A stretch of 36,926 nucleotides of DNA. Origin: Rhodobacterales bacterium. GTDB lineage: Bacteria; Pseudomonadota; Alphaproteobacteria; Rhodobacterales; Rhodobacteraceae. The notes under the pieces were generated by a model. The model was not told where the DNA came from and did not search any database. It was given only the letters and a program-made list of their open reading frames with translations. The DNA is taken from positions 1 through 36,926 of the forward strand of contig JAATGA010000188.1 in NCBI GenBank assembly GCA_015654855.1. Reading direction: 5' to 3'. Position numbers and translations under genes: made by a program. Of this stretch, positions 32,814 to 36,926 are shown in pieces (the first letter of the stretch is position 1; each line of letters opens with the position of its first letter).

Positions 32814-34259
32814 ATGTTTTTCACACAATTGTCTTTCTGGGGCTTCTTCCTGCCCGTTCTCGGGCTGGCGGTCGTACTGCCACGGCTGTTCGGACCCTAT
32901 TCCCGCAGTCTGATGCTGCTGGCGGCGAGCTGGCTGTCCTATGCGTTCTGGGACTGGCGCTTTCTCGGGTTGCTAATCGTGTCTACGGCCGTGGTCTGGG
33001 CGATCGCGCTGCGCATCGAAGACGCCGAGGGTGCAGCGCGCAAGCGCTGGCTCTGGTTGTCGCTGGTGTTCAGCATCGGTCTGCTGGGCGTGTTCAAATA
33101 TCTGAACTTCTTCGTCGATTCCTTCATCGGCCTGATGGCGGCGATCGGGATGCCCGTGACGGACGATTGGGCGGTGCGACTGATCCTCCCGCTCGGGATC
33201 TCGTTTTATACATTCCAGACCGTGGGCTATACGATCGACGTATATCGCCGCACCCTGCCGGCGGAACGCAGCTTTGCCAATGTCGCGCTGTTCGCGTCGT
33301 TCTTTCCCACCCTCGCTTCGGGACCGATCCAGCGCGCGGGCGATCTGCTGGCGCAGATCCGTGCACCGCGACCGATCCTGTGGGATGACATCGGCCGGGG
33401 GGCTGTGCTGTGCCTGCTCGGTCTGATCAAGAAGATCGTCATCGCCGATGCGCTGGCGCCTCAGGTTGCGGCGATCTACGGTGCCGACCCTTCGGTTGTG
33501 GGTGGGGCCGACGTGATCTATGCGACATGGCTGTTCGCGATCCAGATCTACTGTGACTTCTCGGGCTATACCGATATCGCGCGCGGGGTGGCGCGGATGC
33601 TGGGTTTCGATCTGAAATACAACTTCCTGCAACCCTATTTTGCCACCAGCCCGCAGGAATTCTGGCGCCGTTGGCATATCAGCCTGTCGACCTGGCTGCG
33701 CGACTATCTGTACATCCCGCTCGGTGGCAGCCGGGGCGGCTCGGCTGCCATCGACCGCAATCTGATGATCACAATGCTGCTTGGCGGGCTGTGGCACGGC
33801 GCGGCGTGGAATTTCGTCGCCTGGGGCGGCTTTCAAGGCGCGGTGCAGGTGATCCAACGCCGGTTGGGCCTGAAAGGGCGCAAGCCCGGCCAGCCGGTGG
33901 CAGGGGGCATCGTCGGAAAGCTGCGCCATATCGTCACTGTCGCGTTGTTCTTTCAAGTTACCTGCTATGGGTGGCTGCTGTTCCGCGCTACGTCCTTTGA
34001 CCAGATAGCGGCCTTCACCGCCCACATTTTCACCGCGCCGCTGCGCACGGCCGGGCTGATCTCGGCGCCGCCAGTACCCGCGCTATGCGGCATTTTGTTC
34101 CTGCTGCTATGGGATCTCTGCGCTGAAACTGCGGATGACCAGCGATTTTACATGCGCTGGCCGCTTGCGGTGCGAGCCTGCCTCTGGGCGGCGATGATCT
34201 ACCTTCTGGCCTTTGGCGCGACCACTGCGACCTCGGTCTTCATCTATGCGAAGTTCTGA
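32814..34259 (+). CDS. MBOAT-family O-acyltransferase (AlgI-like)
   Basis: This 481-residue membrane-bound O-acyltransferase resembles AlgI, which acetylates alginate. About eleven hydrophobic helices are visible. Key motifs are ILPLGISFYTFQTVGYTIDVYRR, FFPTLASGPIQRAGD, CDFSGYTDIARGVARMLGFD, SPQEFWRRWHISLSTWLRDYLYIPLGGSRGG and the catalytic-His segment GGLWHGAAWNFVAWG. All are conserved, so the enzyme should be active. The gene is followed 10 bp later by an SGNH-like gene, matching the AlgI-AlgJ/AlgX or DltB-DltD pairing. It is divergent from the adenylation/carrier/acyltransferase fusion. It may act with acetyl-CoA alone, as AlgI is thought to, or take an acyl group from the carrier domain. 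Confidence 0.92.
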   Translation: MFFTQLSFWGFFLPVLGLAVVLPRLFGPYSRSLMLLAASWLSYAFWDWRFLGLLIVSTAVVWAIALRIEDAEGAARKRWLWLSLVFSIGLLGVFKYLNFFVDSFIGLMAAIGMPVTDDWAVRLILPLGISFYTFQTVGYTIDVYRRTLPAERSFANVALFASFFPTLASGPIQRAGDLLAQIRAPRPILWDDIGRGAVLCLLGLIKKIVIADALAPQVAAIYGADPSVVGGADVIYATWLFAIQIYCDFSGYTDIARGVARMLGFDLKYNFLQPYFATSPQEFWRRWHISLSTWLRDYLYIPLGGSRGGSAAIDRNLMITMLLGGLWHGAAWNFVAWGGFQGAVQVIQRRLGLKGRKPGQPVAGGIVGKLRHIVTVALFFQVTCYGWLLFRATSFDQIAAFTAHIFTAPLRTAGLISAPPVPALCGILFLLLWDLCAETADDQRFYMRWPLAVRACLWAAMIYLLAFGATTATSVFIYAKF

Positions 34260-34269
34260 GGAGCGGGCT

Positions 34270-35346
34270 ATGCTGCGGCAACTGAAGATCGTTTTGGCAA
34301 CTCTGGCAGCGCTGGTCGTGCTGGATATCGCGGTGGCGCTGGTTCTGACAAAGGCACCTGCATCGTTGCGCAGTTTCTTCGACTACGGCCGTTCGACGCC
34401 GGGCAAGCTGACGCAATGGCAAGACCAGCCGGGGCTCAATGGCAATCTGCTGAAGGTCGCTTGGCTACCCGACGGATTGGACCATGCGCGTAAGGCCTTC
34501 GAGGCTGAGCCACCCGGAACCGGCCCTGTCATCCGCAACTACGGCATGTCCTTCACCATCCAGATGGTAGAGACCGCCACCGGGATGTTGCCCGGACTAC
34601 GCAGCTCTGGTATCCTTGGACCGGGTGCACCGCCGAACTATGTCTATGCTGCCTTCCTCGATGACCGTGCGCACCGCCGCCCGGGCGATGTCGTACTGTT
34701 CGGCATCTTGTCAAAGAATGTGCCGGGGCTGGCCTCGTTTTCGAACCAGGTCTGGGCTTTTGAACAGCCCGCCCCCTTTACCTACCCAATCTTTCGCCCC
34801 GACACGGCAGGTGGACTCACCCGTACCGACCCGGTGGTCGCCTCGTTCGGGGATTTCCGCGATCCGGCGAAATCGGCGGCCTTCGACGCCCAGATCCGTA
34901 CTCAGGACATGCTATGGACACCCGAAGCCTTCGCGCTGCCCGCGCTTGATGCTTCACCGTTCGCGCGACTGCTGCGCCGGGCCTTCGCCAATGACGCAAT
35001 CGATGCGCGCGAGACAGCAGTGACGGCACATCCGCTGGATGGTCCGATGCCTTGGGCCGAGGTTTTAATCCGGATGATCCGCGAGATCGATCGCATTACC
35101 CGCGAAGACGGCCAGACCCCGGTGATCATGTTGATCCAGTCGCAAGGAACGGACACGGCGCCGCTGATGAAAATGCTCGGCCCGACGTTGAAGGAGCTGG
35201 GCATCGCCTATATTGCCACCGAGGAAACCGCGCCACCCACCGACGCACGCGCCTTCCTGCCCGATGGCCATTTAACCCCGGCGGTGAATAAAATTCTCGC
35301 CCGGCAGTTTCTGGACATGCCAGCGGTGGCTGCAGCGGCGCACTGA
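34270..35346 (+). CDS. SGNH-like periplasmic partner of the MBOAT (AlgJ/AlgX/DltD-like)
   Basis: This 358-residue protein has one N-terminal membrane helix (IVLATLAALVVLDIAVALVL, about 7-26) and a periplasmic domain. The block RNYGMSFTIQMVETA places a Ser (94) where SGNH enzymes have their nucleophile, and LPDGHLTPAVNKILA supplies the Asp332/His334 pair near the C-terminus. In AlgJ/AlgX-type partners these residues transfer the acyl group to the polymer. The rest has no match I can name and the overall identity looks low, so this call rests on motifs and on position. I chose the ATG at 34270 because GAGGAG lies just before it; the ORF track adds 19 residues overlapping the MBOAT gene. It converges on a GT4 gene. 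Confidence 0.75.
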   Translation: MLRQLKIVLATLAALVVLDIAVALVLTKAPASLRSFFDYGRSTPGKLTQWQDQPGLNGNLLKVAWLPDGLDHARKAFEAEPPGTGPVIRNYGMSFTIQMVETATGMLPGLRSSGILGPGAPPNYVYAAFLDDRAHRRPGDVVLFGILSKNVPGLASFSNQVWAFEQPAPFTYPIFRPDTAGGLTRTDPVVASFGDFRDPAKSAAFDAQIRTQDMLWTPEAFALPALDASPFARLLRRAFANDAIDARETAVTAHPLDGPMPWAEVLIRMIREIDRITREDGQTPVIMLIQSQGTDTAPLMKMLGPTLKELGIAYIATEETAPPTDARAFLPDGHLTPAVNKILARQFLDMPAVAAAAH

Positions 35347-35369
35347 GGCTGCGCCGCGCAGGTACCTGC

Positions 35370-36557
35370 TCACATCGCCTGCCGATAAATCCCGTGCAGG
35401 GCGGTCTCGGCCACATCGAACCCGTAGAGCCCCGCGATATGGCGCCGCGCGGCCTCGCCCATCTGGCGCACGCGCGCCCGGTCCCCGGCGATGCCCATCA
35501 GCACCGACAAAATGCCCGCGCGGATCGTTTCCTGCGCCGCATCCCATTGCGCGGCCGCCGTCGCATCACCCAGATGACGCCAGCGCCTGTCCGCATTCAA
35601 CTGCAGATCGACAACCCAACCCGTCTCGCCATCAATGACCAGTTCCGGCAAGGCGAAGATATTCGTCACAATCGACGGCATCCCCGCCAGCGCCGCCTCG
35701 GCGGGTACCCAGCCGAGGGAATCATCGAGCGTCGGCAGCAAGAAGATATCATGTTCCAGCATCAACCGCCGCATCTCGGAATTGGGCAGGCTGGTGTGCC
35801 AGGTGATCCAGGGCGTCTCGTGCAGCCGCCGTTCCAGCGGAGCTGGGTCGACCCGCATATCGGGCATGACATAAGACGCCGCAGTCGGGCGGCCGATCAC
35901 CGTCAGCACGACATCAATGCCCGCCGCCCGCGCGGCGGCAACCGCATCGACCATGGGCTCCAACCCTTTACGCAGCCCGTCGCCACCCACGAACATCAAC
36001 CGCAGCGGCCCGCCTGCAGCAGGTTCCAGCCGGGCCTGCTGCGGCCCCGGATGCACCGCGCCGCGAAAAACCATCATCTTGTCGACAAGTTCGGGAAATC
36101 CTGCATCCGTAAAGCGGCGGCCCAGATAGGCTTGGGTCGCTTCGCTCAACGCGAGGATGCGGCGGCAGCGATCCGAGGCCAGCCGTGACAGCCCGAACCG
36201 GATCTGCGCCGCAGAAGCCTCGCCAAGATAGCGCGGCATTTCGAGTTCCGCCGTCACAACGAAGCGGCGGTTGAGCGGGATCTGGTTGAAGGTGTGCACC
36301 AGATCAACCCGCGCCCCCAGCAAGAAGGGCGTATAGGCGAGAAAGGTACCGTTCCGTTCAAACCGGTGCAGCGGCAGCGGCTTGAGCGTGACATAGCGAT
36401 GGAGCGCCGAGGGGATCATATAAGACACCCGCTCCATACTATAGGACGGTGCGCAAATCCCGATCAGGGGTGTGTCTCCGGTGGGGCGGCGCCAGAGCGC
36501 GGTTGGCGGGGCATTGGTCACCGTCTTGTCGGACACGTCGTATTCCTTCCAGATCAT
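35370..36557 (-). CDS. GT4-family glycosyltransferase
   Basis: This 395-residue GT-B enzyme has a variable N-terminal acceptor domain (PLIGICAPSYSMERVSYMIPSALHRY, RVDLVHTFNQIPLN) and a C-terminal donor domain. The latter includes RLMFVGGDGLRKGLEPMVDAV and DIFLLPTLDDSLGWVPAEAALAGMPSIV, the Glu-containing nucleotide-sugar loop of family 4, then TNIFALPELVIDGETGWVVDL. The usual second Glu of the E-x7-E motif is kept as PAEAALAG, with the first at a less typical position. The gene faces the SGNH-like gene across a 23-bp gap holding the palindrome GCAGGTACCTGC. The donor and linkage are unknown. It is the last gene of the locus before the right IS-like end. Confidence 0.87.
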   Translation of the reverse strand: MIWKEYDVSDKTVTNAPPTALWRRPTGDTPLIGICAPSYSMERVSYMIPSALHRYVTLKPLPLHRFERNGTFLAYTPFLLGARVDLVHTFNQIPLNRRFVVTAELEMPRYLGEASAAQIRFGLSRLASDRCRRILALSEATQAYLGRRFTDAGFPELVDKMMVFRGAVHPGPQQARLEPAAGGPLRLMFVGGDGLRKGLEPMVDAVAAARAAGIDVVLTVIGRPTAASYVMPDMRVDPAPLERRLHETPWITWHTSLPNSEMRRLMLEHDIFLLPTLDDSLGWVPAEAALAGMPSIVTNIFALPELVIDGETGWVVDLQLNADRRWRHLGDATAAAQWDAAQETIRAGILSVLMGIAGDRARVRQMGEAARRHIAGLYGFDVAETALHGIYRQAM

Positions 36558-36715
36558 ACCCGCGCATCCGACATCCTCTGCACGGCACTGTCCAGAAATC
36601 TTTCACCGAGCTAGGGCACCTCCATGTCCGATCCGCCATTCCGCCATGCGCGACAGGATCGATTCATCCTAAACCCGATCCATCAGATGCCGGGACTGAA
36701 CACCTCATGTGTCTC
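36558..36715. other. Intergenic DNA between the EPS locus and the right IS-like end
   Basis: No gene or clear signal is visible in these 158 bp. They must contain the promoter for the GT4 gene at 35370, whose start has only a weak ribosome-binding site. Confidence 0.4.
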
Positions 36716-36926
36716 GGCTCTGTTACATTAGGCCCATCGCATCTCCCGGTCAGGAGCTGCGATGGGGTGGGATACAGCGCTGAATACCTTGTGGCATGAC
36801 CACGGCATGCTAGTGGTTACCGCCTGACATAAGAGTCCGGTATGGGATTCCTTTTGCTGGGTTGGCATGCGAGTCTGGCGCATGCGCACAGGAATATCGT
36901 TCACCGTTTCGCCAACCGATTACCAA
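36716..36926 (+). mobile_element. Probable end of a second IS (IS5-like), pointing right
   Basis: GGCTCTGTTACATTAGGCCC at 36716 matches the left-hand IS5 end at 18 of 24 positions and lies in the opposite orientation. Directly inside is a hairpin with arms CCCATCGCA (36733-36741) and TGCGATGGG (36758-36766), whose loop itself pairs (CTCC/GGAG). The left element has a hairpin in the same place. A 21-codon ORF (ATG at 36762, MGWDTALNTLWHDHGMLVVTA) and a second ATG near 36842 follow, but no transposase domain is recognisable before the window ends. Confidence 0.45.

Noticed and set aside
32973-34025. 350-codon minus-strand ORF opposite the MBOAT gene
   Set aside because: Composition is dominated by Arg, Gln, His and Asp without domain motifs. 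The MBOAT on the plus strand has all family signatures.
1-36926. CRISPR array, tRNA or rRNA genes
   Set aside because: No regularly spaced repeat array and no recognisable tRNA or rRNA sequence were seen on reading the window, though short RNAs can be missed by eye.

Overview
The window looks like one replicon of a GC-rich alphaproteobacterium, most likely a Rhodobacterales member such as Paracoccus or Rhodobacter. This is inferred from the codon bias, the IS5, IS21 and IS256 relics, a DUF1403/ScpB gene pair of the kind I recall from alphaproteobacterial plasmids, and two proteins with VPLPA-CTERM-type tails. No replication gene, rRNA, tRNA or CRISPR array was seen. A plasmid or chromid is plausible but not proven.

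Layout. (1) Bases 1-235 are the 5' end of an IS5-family element running off the left edge. (2) Bases 315-4035 look like a replicon-maintenance module. On the minus strand an antitoxin, a Fic toxin and a tyrosine recombinase form a tight operon. Divergent from it are a DUF1403 protein and an ScpB-like protein. The shared intergenic region holds a perfect 31-bp interrupted palindrome and a tandem 10-bp repeat. (3) Bases 4036-5411 hold decayed IS256 and IS21 transposases. (4) Bases 5753-36557 are a large exopolysaccharide (EPS) locus made of several facing operons. (5) From 36716 to the right edge there is a second IS-like end, pointing outward.

The EPS locus encodes an ExoY-type initiating sugar-phosphate transferase, a Wzx-type flippase, a GumC-type chain-length protein, a BY-kinase, an ExeA-like ATPase and four glycosyltransferases. 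Precursor genes cover UDP-GlcA (ugd), UDP-GalA (4-epimerase), dTDP-rhamnose (rfbCBDA) and GDP-mannose (manC). The polymer therefore probably contains uronic acid, rhamnose and a mannose-derived sugar. No Wzy polymerase, Wza outer-membrane exporter or exosortase was recognised.

The locus is unusually rich in acyl-transfer enzymes: a hexapeptide acetyltransferase, two plain acyltransferase-3 proteins, one acyltransferase-3/SGNH protein, an MBOAT with an SGNH-like partner, and an 870-residue fusion of adenylation domain, carrier domain and membrane acyltransferase. The fusion is divergent from the MBOAT/SGNH pair. Together these resemble the logic of the Dlt system (activate, load on carrier, transfer across the membrane, deliver to polymer). 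This is the best candidate here for an undescribed system. Two small secreted proteins with VPxPA-CTERM tails lie between the EPS gene blocks, suggesting that polymer and anchored surface proteins are made together.
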